Shown: positions 8,556 to 17,381 of the stretch, piece after piece
How positions within the stretch are numbered: position 1 is the stretch's first letter
Layout of the letters: each line of letters starts with the position of its first letter
Source: a virus
Direction: 5' to 3' (one strand)
Length of the DNA stretch: 64,000 nt
Virus record (IMG/VR): IMGVR_UViG_3300023174_000052
Coordinates: 62,001-126,000 of that record
The notes under the pieces: model-generated
Databases searched by the model: none
Told to the model about the DNA's origin: nothing
Seen by the model: only the letters and a program-made list of their open reading frames with translations
Program-made: the position numbers and the translations under genes

Positions 8556-9800
8556 ATGTTTAGACTGGCGTTAGTGTTTTTATTAGCCTCGCTCTCTTGC
8601 AATTCAGATTACGCGCTTAATGAAGAAGTTCCACCACCACCGCCTGCACCCGAACCTGACATATTAGTCGCAGGTGGTAGTCTAATCGTCGACGGTCTAC
8701 AACCAGGTTGCGAATCCCCAGGATCTTTTAGAATCTCTAACGTAGGCGAAGCGAATCTAACAGTAGATCAAATAGATGTATTCGCCAGTGCCCCCGTAGA
8801 TTCTATCATTCAACCCTACTCGAATAGATTACCCGTAACTATTATTCCTGGCGATTATTTCGAAGTTGAATTTATGACGACTTCTTCTGACAACGTCGAC
8901 GATGCTATCATCGCGATAGTGCATTCTGATGATCCGGATGAAAGTATTGTTCAAACTCAAGTAGAGATACCTTCAGCGCCAGGAGAACTCAGGGAAGAGA
9001 CTTTCGAAATCGAAGAGGCAAAATCAGCAGACATAATTCTTGTCGTTGATAACTCTGGCTCGATGTTAGAGGAACAGACTGAATTAGCATCTAATGCCCA
9101 ACTATTCGTCGATGAACTAAACGCTTCAAACATAGATTATAGAATTGCTGTTATAACGACAGACTCAAGTTATCATGCCGGGCCCTTCATCACACCATAT
9201 ACATCTAATCCTGCGTCTTTATTAGCATCAGAAGTCCTTGTGGGTATATTCGGTAGCGCAGTCGAAATGGGATTATACGAAGCCAAATTAGCTTTAGAAC
9301 CCCCAGGATTCGCGGCACCTGGTGGGAGTTTTCTTAGAGAAAATGCGAGGCTTTCTATTGTGTGGATATCCGACGAAGACGATTTCTCTGTCGGAGATGT
9401 CTCATCGTATGTATCAGATTTCTGGTCAAAGAAATCGTCACCAGGCGAAGTGTCAGTTTGGGGTATTATCGGAGATCCGATGTTAGGATGCTCGAGTGCC
9501 CAACCCGGTGATAGATACTACGATATCATTACTATCATGGGTGGTGGCTGGACTTCTATTTGTTCAAGAGACTGGGGTGCGCCACTCTCGGCTGTCGCCG
9601 GTAGTGTTGGTGTTGATTCTGTATTAGAACTATCAGGTAATCCAGCACCAGCCACGATAGAAGTAAAAGTTAATGGAACGCAAACATGGAATTGGGTATA
9701 TGTCGTGGCCGATAATTCAATATCGTTTAATCCAGGACATATACCCAATGTCGGTTCGCGTGTAGTAGTAAGTTATCAAACTTACGGAGAATGCGATTAG
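8556..9800 (+). CDS. VWA-domain putative secreted lipoprotein
   Basis: This 414-residue protein is the only credible plus-strand gene in the window. It starts at ATG after AGGAG. Residues 1-15 form a short basic/hydrophobic leader ending LASLSC, a relaxed lipobox, followed by a proline-rich linker. Residues ~35-150 look like a beta-sandwich (Hydin/choice-of-anchor type). Residues ~160-340 hold a von Willebrand factor A domain with MIDAS motif DNSGS and a later SDEDD acidic segment. The C-terminus is another beta-rich region. Proteins of this architecture are common in Gram-negative predators and myxobacterial relatives. In a phage this is probably an acquired accessory gene displayed at the cell surface; its role is unknown. 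Confidence 0.75.
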   Translation: MFRLALVFLLASLSCNSDYALNEEVPPPPPAPEPDILVAGGSLIVDGLQPGCESPGSFRISNVGEANLTVDQIDVFASAPVDSIIQPYSNRLPVTIIPGDYFEVEFMTTSSDNVDDAIIAIVHSDDPDESIVQTQVEIPSAPGELREETFEIEEAKSADIILVVDNSGSMLEEQTELASNAQLFVDELNASNIDYRIAVITTDSSYHAGPFITPYTSNPASLLASEVLVGIFGSAVEMGLYEAKLALEPPGFAAPGGSFLRENARLSIVWISDEDDFSVGDVSSYVSDFWSKKSSPGEVSVWGIIGDPMLGCSSAQPGDRYYDIITIMGGGWTSICSRDWGAPLSAVAGSVGVDSVLELSGNPAPATIEVKVNGTQTWNWVYVVADNSISFNPGHIPNVGSRVVVSYQTYGECD

Positions 9801-10234
9801 TTTTTCTTAATAGAATCTTTTAGTCTGCGTGCTTCGTCTCTACTGACTCGAGGTCTATCAATGACCTTGTCTAGAACACCAGTGACTTTTGAACTTAAAT
9901 CGTCAGTCTTATCTTCAAATGATTTAAACTTCGATTCCATCGCGTCAAACTTTTTGGCAATAACGTCTACTTGCTTTTTTGCACCAGCTACGTCTGTCTT
10001 AAGTTCACCAACTAATTCATCCTTGGCTAACTTCATCTGTTCTCTAGCTTCGTCTATCTGGGCTTGTATTTCTTTCTTCAAAGAAGCTACTGATTCATCG
10101 ACGTCCATCTTTTTGACTAACGCCTTAGAAGTGTACATATCCCAAGAACTTTTTCCTAAAAGAGTCGTAACAAGTAAAGCGATAATCGCCTGAAAGTTAT
10201 CCTGACCGACGGCGTTAATAATCTCTGAAATCAT
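9797..10234 (-). CDS. Coiled-coil protein with N-terminal hydrophobic helix
   Basis: The longest frame starts at ATG 10238-10240, but GGAGG is only two bases from it; the second ATG (10232-10234) is eight bases from the same site and is the better start, giving 145 residues. Residues ~12-26 (QAIIALLVTTLLG) are hydrophobic and could anchor the protein in a membrane, though the segment is short. The rest is a charged heptad-rich coiled coil. The stop overlaps the convergent VWA gene stop by three bases. The arrangement resembles small phage holin-like or membrane-tethered proteins, but no lysis partner (endolysin or spanin) is seen beside it. Function unassigned. Confidence 0.6.
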   Translation of the reverse strand: MISEIINAVGQDNFQAIIALLVTTLLGKSSWDMYTSKALVKKMDVDESVASLKKEIQAQIDEAREQMKLAKDELVGELKTDVAGAKKQVDVIAKKFDAMESKFKSFEDKTDDLSSKVTGVLDKVIDRPRVSRDEARRLKDSIKKN

Positions 10235-10265
10235 TGACATTTCCTCCAGCTTTAAATATCAACGA

Positions 10266-10583
10266 CTATTCAGGGAATTCTTTCTGTATCCACTTACTTC
10301 TTACTTCAATTCTTTTAACTTTCTCTTTTCTATCGAGTTGTTTAAATGCATATTCGGCTTTCAAAGCTTCACTCTTTGTTTGATATGGCCACCAACAAAG
10401 CATTTTAACAGGAATTCTTGAGCGAGTGTATTTTGCCCCTCGCCCAGAATTATGCATCGCTAAACGTCGATCTAAATCGTTCGTGATTCCAGTGTAGAGG
10501 GTCCCGTCCCTACATTGAAGGACGTAGACCCACCAGCACTCATCACCCCAGTATATTTCCTTACTCGAGTCCGTACTTGACAT
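10266..10583 (-). CDS. GIY-YIG nuclease, YhbQ/UPF0213-like
   Basis: This 105-residue protein is essentially a single GIY-YIG domain: WWVYVLQCRDGTLYTGITND (residues ~17-36) contains the VYVL and YTGIT strands, followed by the RR-x-x-x-H helix (Arg and His of the active site) and a downstream Glu in SEALKAEYAFKQL. It resembles bacterial YhbQ/UPF0213 proteins rather than intron homing enzymes, which carry additional DNA-binding modules. The ATG at 10581-10583 lies inside the ClpP-like gene end, overlapping by 23 bases. It may act in DNA repair or host DNA degradation; no target is evident. Confidence 0.85.
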   Translation of the reverse strand: MSSTDSSKEIYWGDECWWVYVLQCRDGTLYTGITNDLDRRLAMHNSGRGAKYTRSRIPVKMLCWWPYQTKSEALKAEYAFKQLDRKEKVKRIEVRSKWIQKEFPE

Positions 10584-11163
10584 CGACGGTCGCAGTAAGC
10601 GTAGGCAGACGAGCGTGATTTGCTAAATTGTGGCGACGCGCCTCATCAGCGTCAAGATACCAGTCGGCATGGCCCTTCGAATGAACGATATCGAGGAAAT
10701 AACCTGGTTCCTTCCCGCAGTTCTTGGCCATCATCTCGTAGACCTTCTTATTCAAACGTTCAGCCTCGCGAACGTCGGCCTTGAGTTCTTCAACCTTACC
10801 CCATGCACCTGACGATACATCGTGAATCATCAATGTAGCATCAGCGTCCATGTATCGCATACCTTCAGCACCGAAGGAAAATAGTAGCGCGCCACAACTC
10901 ATAGCCTTACCTTCGACAACAGTCGCGACTGGTACCTTCGAAGCCTTGATCGCAGCGATCATAGACATGAGAGCATAAACTTGACCACCATAAGAATCGA
11001 TAATGACTGGAATAACGGTCTGACCAGTGTTCTGCGCAAGGCTCATCGCAGAGCAGAAGTCCTTCGCCGATTCTTCATCAAACTTATTCACTCGAATAAT
11101 AACCGGTTCATACTTTAATTCGAGGTCCTTGATGAGCGGCGAAACAGTTGCTTTGAAGTTCAT
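10561..11163 (-). CDS. ClpP-like serine protease
   Basis: The 200-residue protein has the ClpP/crotonase-like fold signature: IPVIIDSYGGQVYALMSMI, then KAMSCGALLFSFG with the nucleophile Ser89, DATLMIHDVSSG with His114, and GHADWYLDADEA with Asp167 as the probable third triad residue. The ATG follows AGGAGGAAGA. Phage ClpP-like proteins sometimes serve as prohead proteases, but here a separate S77-type protease sits in the head module and this gene is among nucleotide and DNA enzymes, so it more likely degrades host or phage regulatory proteins. No Clp ATPase is present in the window. Confidence 0.85.
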   Translation of the reverse strand: MNFKATVSPLIKDLELKYEPVIIRVNKFDEESAKDFCSAMSLAQNTGQTVIPVIIDSYGGQVYALMSMIAAIKASKVPVATVVEGKAMSCGALLFSFGAEGMRYMDADATLMIHDVSSGAWGKVEELKADVREAERLNKKVYEMMAKNCGKEPGYFLDIVHSKGHADWYLDADEARRHNLANHARLPTLTATVDVKYGLE

Positions 11164-11209
11164 TCTTCCTCCTGCCCGTTGAAGCGCGGGCGATTTATTA
11201 TCTAAGTCT

Positions 11210-11238
11210 ACTATAATAAGTAACTTGAATATTTTTAA
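11210..11238 (-). promoter_or_regulatory. Sigma70-like promoter upstream of clpP-like gene
   Basis: On the minus strand TTAAAA (plus 11233-11238) and TATAGT (plus 11210-11215) are separated by exactly 17 bases, about 47 bases before the ClpP-like start codon. The same pair of hexamers with the same spacing, and a shared ACTTA(C/T) before the -10, occurs upstream of the SSB gene, which raises confidence. The short leader contains a GCCCG/CGGGC inverted repeat at 11174-11191. Confidence 0.5.
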
Positions 11239-11270
11239 TTAATTTAATTGTATAATATCTAATTGCACAA

Positions 11271-13007
11271 TTAACTGCACTTTGACGAACCACAAGAAGA
11301 ACACGTCATGCATCCCTCTTGGTATACAAGACTGTCGCTACCACAATTTTGACATGTCTTACCTGCGATCGTAGTTCCATCCTTGATGTATCCCTTAAGG
11401 ACTCGCGAGATTGTCTTCGCGAACGAGAACATGTCGCTATTCTTATCTTTCTGGAGTTGTTCGACAACATATTGGATGGGTACTTCATGACGAAGGGCAA
11501 GAGAAATCGTCCTACTGAACGCACCTTGAGTTGGATTGTCAAATAAGTTAGCTACGTCCTTGAACATTAGCTCATCGTCTTCACCAAGTGGAATCGATAG
11601 ATTGTATGTTGACATTCCATCTCGTTTACCATTCTTGATAAGATTACCAATCTTGTGCTTCTTGGGCGCTTCAATATTTCCTGCTAATCCGCAGAAGACT
11701 TCGTAAGGCTTACCATCCAGAAGACCGATGAGTACCATCCAGTTTTCAGACTCGGTTCCATTACGTACAGTTACACGGTGAATGTCACATGGGATGGACT
11801 TCGGACGCTTCTTCGAATCACGGCCGGGTGGCTTCAATGGGTCCTGCTTCTTTGGAGCTTCCGTAGATACAAGCACACCATTACGACAACCATCACGATA
11901 GACAGTGAATCCCTTGCAACCAGATTCCCAAGCACGAAGATAAACGTCGGAGACTAATTCCTTCGTTGCTGAGTTCGGAAGGTTACACGTCTTCGAAATC
12001 GAGTGGTCAATCCAACGTTGCGCCGCAGCCTGTAATTCTACTGAAGATACCCAATCTACGTCGTTAGCAGTCGCACCCCAATAAGGAGATTCCTCAGGTG
12101 CCTCGAGTCCAGTTACATCCATCCACTTCTTAAACCAGTGATGATAAACGGTGTATTCTGTCCACTTATCTCCCAACTCATCTACGAAATCCACCTTCGA
12201 AGTGAAATCGCCAGGTGTAACCTTACGACGGCGCTTATAAGAAAGGAGGAACGCGGGTTCGATGCCTGAGGTGGTTCGGGTAAGACAAGAGACGGAACCG
12301 ACGGGTGCAGTGGTCGTCAATGCAATATTACGACGGCCAGTCTTACGCCACATCTCTTTTACGCTTTCACCGCATGCGTCCATGATCTTCGAGAGGTATT
12401 CATGATCCTTCTCTTTCTTATATTCGAACATTGGAAAAGGACCACGCTCATGAGCGAGGATACAAGAAGACGTATGCGCAGCAATCGCAAGAGAACGATA
12501 GATCTTTTCAGTCCACGTAATGGACTCTTCGCTACCATACTTTACACCGAGCGCAGCGAGACAATCTCCGAGACCCGTAATCCCCAACCCCGTACGGCGA
12601 CCGTTCAATCCCGCAGCGCGAATCTTCTGCCATAAGTCTCGTTCGATTTGTTTAACCTGGTTGGGTTCGGTGTCTCGTTCAAGCTTCTTAATAATCTTGT
12701 CAACGCACTCGACCTCGAGGTCAACGAGATCGTCCATTAGTCGCTGCGCTCGCATAGCGACCTTATGGAACCTATCGAAATCAAAGCGTGGCGAAGACGA
12801 GAACGGTTCGTTAACGAACGACGTAAGGTTAAGAACCATGAGACGACAAGAGTCATATGGAGACAGTGGAATCTCTCCACAATTATGAACGAGTAATCCA
12901 TTAGCGAAAAAATTGTGTGTATCGTCCACTGTTAAATCATAAACAGTTTCATTTTGTGCCTCTTCAATTGACACAATCTCATCCCAAAAAACATTACCTT
13001 CAATCAT
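11271..13007 (-). CDS. nrdJ: Class II ribonucleotide reductase C-terminal part with split-intein C-fragment
   Basis: This 578-residue protein begins with a 42-residue intein C-fragment (residues 1-42, ending in HN), followed by a C-extein that starts CGEIPLSPYDSCRL. Joined to the upstream N-part this restores the conserved N-P-C-G-E-I-P-L active-site motif of class II (B12-dependent) ribonucleotide reductase. Later segments include TTAPVGSVSCLTRTTSGIEPAF and the C-terminal CxxC-rich zinc-ribbon/redox tail (CQNCGSD...CMTCSSCG). The ATG at 13005-13007 follows GGAG and overlaps the end of the endonuclease gene. Function requires trans-splicing with the N-part; spliced length would be about 831 residues. 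The enzyme makes dNDP/dNTP for replication. Confidence 0.93.
   Translation of the reverse strand: MIEGNVFWDEIVSIEEAQNETVYDLTVDDTHNFFANGLLVHNCGEIPLSPYDSCRLMVLNLTSFVNEPFSSSPRFDFDRFHKVAMRAQRLMDDLVDLEVECVDKIIKKLERDTEPNQVKQIERDLWQKIRAAGLNGRRTGLGITGLGDCLAALGVKYGSEESITWTEKIYRSLAIAAHTSSCILAHERGPFPMFEYKKEKDHEYLSKIMDACGESVKEMWRKTGRRNIALTTTAPVGSVSCLTRTTSGIEPAFLLSYKRRRKVTPGDFTSKVDFVDELGDKWTEYTVYHHWFKKWMDVTGLEAPEESPYWGATANDVDWVSSVELQAAAQRWIDHSISKTCNLPNSATKELVSDVYLRAWESGCKGFTVYRDGCRNGVLVSTEAPKKQDPLKPPGRDSKKRPKSIPCDIHRVTVRNGTESENWMVLIGLLDGKPYEVFCGLAGNIEAPKKHKIGNLIKNGKRDGMSTYNLSIPLGEDDELMFKDVANLFDNPTQGAFSRTISLALRHEVPIQYVVEQLQKDKNSDMFSFAKTISRVLKGYIKDGTTIAGKTCQNCGSDSLVYQEGCMTCSSCGSSKCS
12882..13007 (-). other. 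Split intein C-fragment (IntC)
   Basis: Residues 1-42 of the C-terminal NrdJ gene. The block contains V-x-D-L-T-V-x-x-x-H-N-F-F-A-N-G-L-L-V-H-N, the classical intein F and G blocks with penultimate His and terminal Asn, followed by Cys as the +1 extein residue (codon 12879-12881). All residues needed for C-terminal cleavage are present. Confidence 0.93.
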
Positions 13008-13797
13008 TTTTTAACTCCATGAGTCTTACTTTCTTCCACTCATTAATAATATCTTTTTGTTTTCGATTTATTAATAAAAACAGTTCGTCTGAGATTAATT
13101 CGGCAGATATATCGCCGTATTCTTTTTTAAACATTTCGAATTTGTCGATTCTTTCTAAAGAACCATTTGACCACCTGGATTTAATCTCTACGATCTTGGA
13201 GAGATTATTGTTTTCGTAAATAAAAAAATCGGGTCGATAATATCTGCCATCTGACAGAAGGTACGAACGTGCTTCGACGTCCCATTCTATTCTGTTATCA
13301 TTTAAAAATTTTGCATAACCATATTCCCAAGAACTTCGCAACCAAACATATTTTGATTTAGATTCGTTAAGGTACCAACCCGCAACGTGATGTTTATTAA
13401 CGATATCTTTGTCTTTGTATTTTTCAGTCCAATTCGTCCACGGATTATTAGTCTTGGCACGCTCTGATCTTATCTTTTTTAAACCTTCTGTGACACAGTT
13501 TTGGCCCGCTCGTTTTTCTATTCCTAACGTTTCAAATACAGTTCTTAATCTTGTGTAAGAAATGTTTCCCAAGTAAGAACTAATCAACTTAAAACCCATT
13601 CCATTCTCTTCATACAAAATCGTTAGATTTCGTATTAATTTTTGACAATCTTTATGTGAGGCGTCGATTACATAACTTGCGGTTATCTTTCCACCTCTAC
13701 CTATAAATTCTCTTTTAATTTTAGAACAGGCTATTTCTTGTATTAATTCTCTGGTTTCGTTGATCAGTCCTTCTAACGCTTGAATATGTTCGTACAT
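13000..13797 (-). CDS. Free-standing Vsr-like homing endonuclease in fractured nrdJ
   Basis: This 265-residue protein lies exactly between the two halves of nrdJ. The N-terminal ~140 residues are basic and helical with a helix-turn-helix-like segment (~65-95), likely DNA-binding. The C-terminal region has W157-E158, a W-D-V-E (E175), Y-R-P-D-F (189-191 PDF) and V-E-I-K (204-206), the pattern of a Vsr/PD-(D/E)XK nuclease fold. Free-standing Vsr-like nucleases inserted between split-intein halves are known from phage genes in marine metagenomes, where they are thought to spread the fractured arrangement. Base composition is noticeably more AT-rich than the flanking nrdJ, consistent with independent acquisition. 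Confidence 0.85.
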   Translation of the reverse strand: MYEHIQALEGLINETRELIQEIACSKIKREFIGRGGKITASYVIDASHKDCQKLIRNLTILYEENGMGFKLISSYLGNISYTRLRTVFETLGIEKRAGQNCVTEGLKKIRSERAKTNNPWTNWTEKYKDKDIVNKHHVAGWYLNESKSKYVWLRSSWEYGYAKFLNDNRIEWDVEARSYLLSDGRYYRPDFFIYENNNLSKIVEIKSRWSNGSLERIDKFEMFKKEYGDISAELISDELFLLINRKQKDIINEWKKVRLMELKND

Positions 13798-13846
13798 TTA
13801 CTAATCCCTCCATTTATAAGTATATTGCAAGGATTAGTAAATTTTC

Positions 13847-15028
13847 TCATTTAGAATCAAAGGAAAGAATTTTATCGTCTTTTGTTAAATCTGCCGCTTC
13901 GACCCAACCGCGTTGTGTGTATACGCGGTGATCTGGCGTTAATCTAATTTTCTTTCCTGACTTGGTTTTTAGTTCAAGAATCTTTGCGTCATCTTTCGTC
14001 TTAAACGCAACAGCTGACTTTTTAACGACTTCTTTCTTTTCGGTATCAAAGGACTCTACAAAGAACTGCGCATTTTGTTCTGCCAACTCTTTTACAGTCT
14101 TTTCTCCTGCATTTGTTAGGACCAGAGTATCTCCTGTCACGCATGGATTTGTCGAAATTGACTTATAGCCCATTGACTCGTAAATATCTGCCGTTCCATT
14201 CTTCGTAACATTGTCCCAGAACAAAGCGCCTGGTTCTGCCGAAGACCATGCTGCATCCACGAACTGGTCCCAGATTGCCTTAGCCGATACTGTCTTTGTG
14301 TATTCGGCGTTCTCTACGCTCTTCTCTACGGGCCACCGGAGTGTAAAATCCGTACCTGACTTCACGGCATGCATAAACTCATCCGTGAAACGAATAGAAA
14401 TATTTGCACCAGTTACCTTCTTAAGATCACGCTTGATATTAATGAAGGTCTCGATCTCTGGGTGGCGACAGTCGATTGAAAGCATCAACGCTCCTCGACG
14501 ACCGCCTTGGGCGACCTCTCGACATGAATTTGAGAATCGCTCCATGAACACGCCGATACCGTCAGTCGTACGAGCAGCGTTAGAAGTAGGAAGACCCTTG
14601 GGACGAATGTTCGATACGTCGAATCCTACGCCACCGCGACGCTTCATGATTTGAACCTGCTCTTGGTCAGAGAATAAGATGCCGCCGTAAGAATCTTTAG
14701 GGCTATCGATGACGAAACAGTTCGAAAGCGACTGAATCTGATAGGGATTTCCAATTCCTGACATCGGAGAACCTTGCGGAACAATGTCTGCGAAATTCTT
14801 GAAGTATCCGTAGATTTCTTCTTCAGACATTGGATTGGGATACTTCGATTCTACGTGGGCGAATGCCTTCGCCAAGCGACGGTGCATCTGGTCTGGATTC
14901 GTTTCCAGAAGTTCACCCGCTTCATTTCGAAGCGCGTATTTCATGAATACATCAGGAGCAAGTGGATCTCCATCAAAGTATTCAGATGTTTCACGTAGCG
15001 CGATCTCTTGTACGTTAGTTAAAGACAT
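13847..15028 (-). CDS. nrdJ: Class II ribonucleotide reductase N-terminal part with split-intein N-fragment
   Basis: The longest frame extends to 15058, but the ATG at 15026-15028 has GGGGAG at proper distance and lies right after the helicase stop, so this start (393 residues) is chosen. Residues 1-295 are the N-extein of class II ribonucleotide reductase, with SLSNCFVIDSPKDSYGGI and RRGGVGFDVSNIRPKG segments, ending S-T-N-P. Residues 296-393 are an intein N-fragment beginning CVTGDT. The gene then stops at 13847 and the endonuclease gene follows. The product must be joined to the downstream C-part by trans-splicing. Confidence 0.93.
   Translation of the reverse strand: MSLTNVQEIALRETSEYFDGDPLAPDVFMKYALRNEAGELLETNPDQMHRRLAKAFAHVESKYPNPMSEEEIYGYFKNFADIVPQGSPMSGIGNPYQIQSLSNCFVIDSPKDSYGGILFSDQEQVQIMKRRGGVGFDVSNIRPKGLPTSNAARTTDGIGVFMERFSNSCREVAQGGRRGALMLSIDCRHPEIETFINIKRDLKKVTGANISIRFTDEFMHAVKSGTDFTLRWPVEKSVENAEYTKTVSAKAIWDQFVDAAWSSAEPGALFWDNVTKNGTADIYESMGYKSISTNPCVTGDTLVLTNAGEKTVKELAEQNAQFFVESFDTEKKEVVKKSAVAFKTKDDAKILELKTKSGKKIRLTPDHRVYTQRGWVEAADLTKDDKILSFDSK
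13850..14143 (-). other. Split intein N-fragment (IntN)
   Basis: The last 98 residues of the N-terminal NrdJ gene form a short intein N-half: Cys1 (CVTGDTLV, block A), and block B LTPDHRVYTQRGW with the T-x-x-H-type motif (TPDH), ending ILSFDSK. Length and motifs match natural fast split inteins in nrdJ and gp41 of environmental phages. No endonuclease domain is fused. Confidence 0.92.
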
Positions 15029-15030
15029 TT

Positions 15031-16410
15031 TTACTTGCTCCCCATTACTTCTTTCCATTTTGCTTGTAGGACTCGTTTTCTTTCGCTTTCATCTTGAGCC
15101 AAAGATTCTTGAAGACTCAAACTATTTTCATCAAGGATTCTAATTTTAGAGCGAGAAGTGTCAATGTGTACTGGAAAAATGATGCCATCTCGGCCGGCTC
15201 GATTCTTCGCAACGAACATTCTCCCCATTCCAGTCGCCTTTTCCGAAGGTTTTCGCGATAGAGAAATTACTACGTCGGCGACCATTGCCTTACCATAAGA
15301 TTCAGACATGTTCTCCAAACCTACGACGTCTGCGTTCGAACCCTCTCTATTCGACTGCGAAGCAGTCCAGATTGGGATAGCCTTTTCCATTGCAAGATTT
15401 CGTAGATCTTCATAGATTAGTTTTAGCTCCATTCGTAGAGCGTCGAATTCTCGACTCGAACGCATAATGTCGGCGTAGTCAATAATGATAACATGCGGGA
15501 CGAATCCACGAAGAGCTAACTTTTCTAAGTGATTTCGAATAGTAGCAACTGTACATGTACCGGTTGGATACTCTTTAATAATCAACCTACCGAGTTCCAT
15601 GCCCTTATACATATCGATGACATTTGTCTTCGAATCCTGAATGTCACTCGATGGGATATCCGTTAGATTTGAATCGTATCGAATTCCTACAGCAGTCTCG
15701 GTCAGTTCGAAAGTATAATGAACAACGTTCTTGCCGACCTTTAACGCGTTAGCTCCCATAGCAACAAGAAAGTGAGACTTTCCAACACCAGTTGGAGCGG
15801 CTATAACTCCAAGTTCACCCTTGCCAAGACCACCATTTAGAACAGAGCGTTCGTCAAGCTGTTCGATACCAGTTGGACAAGGCATGCGATTAATCTTAAC
15901 GAAACGCGCTTCCATATCTTCGAAGAAATCATGACCAACAGATGCTGCGATACCAACGGATACCGCCTTCTTCATGAGATCGACAACTGCGTCATACTGG
16001 TCGGTACCGATGAGCTCAACAGATTTATTAAGAGCTTCCTTCATCGCTTGCTTGCGACAAAAATCCAGAGACTTATCTTTTACATACGCGAGATCTCCCA
16101 TATCAGGAAGCGTACGCATGCGTGTTAAGTATTCTACGACCTGCTCTTTAAGAACTTCGTTATTCGTTTCTCGAAGGTCGTCTTTGACGATGGAGATTAG
16201 AAGGGGAAGGGTTGGAAAGTTCTTGTACTTCTCAAAGTACTTGAAATACTTGTCGGTCAAATAAGCGAGATAACGTAGATCGAAAAAATCCGATCGCATT
16301 ACTTCTGTCATTTGTGTAGCCCAAGTTGTATCTGTGATCAAACCAAGAAAGATTCTTTCCTGGAATGGGCGACCGTATTGTCCAAAGTAATTCTCACTAC
16401 CGTCAATCAT
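15031..16410 (-). CDS. Replicative DnaB-type helicase (gp41-like)
   Basis: This 459-residue protein starts at ATG after AGAGGAAAG. The N-terminal ~170 residues are helical (DnaB N-domain-like). The RecA-type motor domain has Walker A APTGVGKS near residue 204, an F-E-L-T-E segment (H1a region), Walker B VIIIDYADIM near residue 305, and the sensor-like IWTASQSNREGS and MVADVVISLSRKP segments. It is a hexameric 5'-3' helicase unwinding DNA at the fork, working with the primase encoded at 61173-62138. It immediately precedes nrdJ with two bases between genes. Unlike several relatives it is not interrupted by an intein. Confidence 0.93.
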   Translation of the reverse strand: MIDGSENYFGQYGRPFQERIFLGLITDTTWATQMTEVMRSDFFDLRYLAYLTDKYFKYFEKYKNFPTLPLLISIVKDDLRETNNEVLKEQVVEYLTRMRTLPDMGDLAYVKDKSLDFCRKQAMKEALNKSVELIGTDQYDAVVDLMKKAVSVGIAASVGHDFFEDMEARFVKINRMPCPTGIEQLDERSVLNGGLGKGELGVIAAPTGVGKSHFLVAMGANALKVGKNVVHYTFELTETAVGIRYDSNLTDIPSSDIQDSKTNVIDMYKGMELGRLIIKEYPTGTCTVATIRNHLEKLALRGFVPHVIIIDYADIMRSSREFDALRMELKLIYEDLRNLAMEKAIPIWTASQSNREGSNADVVGLENMSESYGKAMVADVVISLSRKPSEKATGMGRMFVAKNRAGRDGIIFPVHIDTSRSKIRILDENSLSLQESLAQDESERKRVLQAKWKEVMGSK

Positions 16411-16424
16411 TCTTTCCTCTTTGT

Positions 16425-17381
16425 CTACTTCGTAATCAGGTTAGCAGAGATCTGAAGAAACAGACCATCTACATTAAAAGTCTTGATGCCATTCGTCATT
16501 AATGATCTCATAAATCCAATCTTATTAGCTGCAGGCAGCGGAATTACAAGTGAATCTTCGATTTTTTTGACTTGCGTCCCGCTCAACGAAATTAAGTCCA
16601 GGTTCATGAGTCGCCAGTTCAGTCTTAATAACTGTTCTGACTCTGTGATTTCTTTATAAAACTTTAGCTTAGATTTCTCTGACATTTGTTTAGATTCTTC
16701 GATGACTTCGTCAATAGAAACCTCACCAGTCAAAAACTGCGGGAACTTTTTAGACAGCGTCTTCATTCCAACCCCCTTAACTCCTGGGATAGAATCTGAC
16801 TGATCGCCTTCGAAGCACCTGGCTAAGCAAAAGTTTTTAGGATGAATTCCATACTTTTCGATGATGGATTGTTCATCGATCATCTTTTTCTGGTTCGGAG
16901 ACCAGACCTTGACACGATCATTTATGAGTTGATAATAGTCGTGGTCTGATGAAACGATAACGATATTATTGTCTTTGTAACAGTACCGGGAGATGTACCC
17001 GATGACGTCGTCAGCTTCGCAATCAGAAACATACATTTGACGAACCGGCAATAACTTCAATAATGAAATTAAAAACTTAAGTTGCCAGTCCCTATTTTCG
17101 GGAGAATCGGGTAGCTCATCTTCATAAAATCGATTAAACCGTTGGGGTTTGCGACCACCCTTGTATCCAGGGAAAATGGCTCGACGTCTGGTCGAGCCAC
17201 CTCCCTCCCAGACTATTGTACAAGCTTCTGGTTGCAGCATCCTGATGAGCGAGCCTAACGTAGATAGGAATCCTATGGCCCCACCGACGTGTGTGCCCTC
17301 GGCCATTTTAGGCGATGCAGTGTATGATCTCAAAAATAGATTTGTGCCGTCTATCAGGATGTGTGGCCTTGACAATTTCAC
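16425..17381 (-). CDS. 5'-3' exonuclease / FEN-type nuclease
   Basis: This 318-residue protein shows the PolI-type 5' nuclease layout: HILIDGTNLFLR near the N-terminus (Asp of metal site), FPGYKGGRK (helical-arch region), SDCEADDVIGYI with three acidic residues, IVIVSSDHDYYQLI, and a helix-hairpin-helix region EGDQSDSIPGVKGVGMKT. It resembles T4 RNase H and removes RNA primers and flaps. The frame starts at GTG 17379-17381, overlapping the recA stop; a TTG two codons later is an alternative. It is separate from the polymerase at 21213-22346, so PolI activities are split between genes. Confidence 0.92.
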   Translation of the reverse strand: MKLSRPHILIDGTNLFLRSYTASPKMAEGTHVGGAIGFLSTLGSLIRMLQPEACTIVWEGGGSTRRRAIFPGYKGGRKPQRFNRFYEDELPDSPENRDWQLKFLISLLKLLPVRQMYVSDCEADDVIGYISRYCYKDNNIVIVSSDHDYYQLINDRVKVWSPNQKKMIDEQSIIEKYGIHPKNFCLARCFEGDQSDSIPGVKGVGMKTLSKKFPQFLTGEVSIDEVIEESKQMSEKSKLKFYKEITESEQLLRLNWRLMNLDLISLSGTQVKKIEDSLVIPLPAANKIGFMRSLMTNGIKTFNVDGLFLQISANLITK

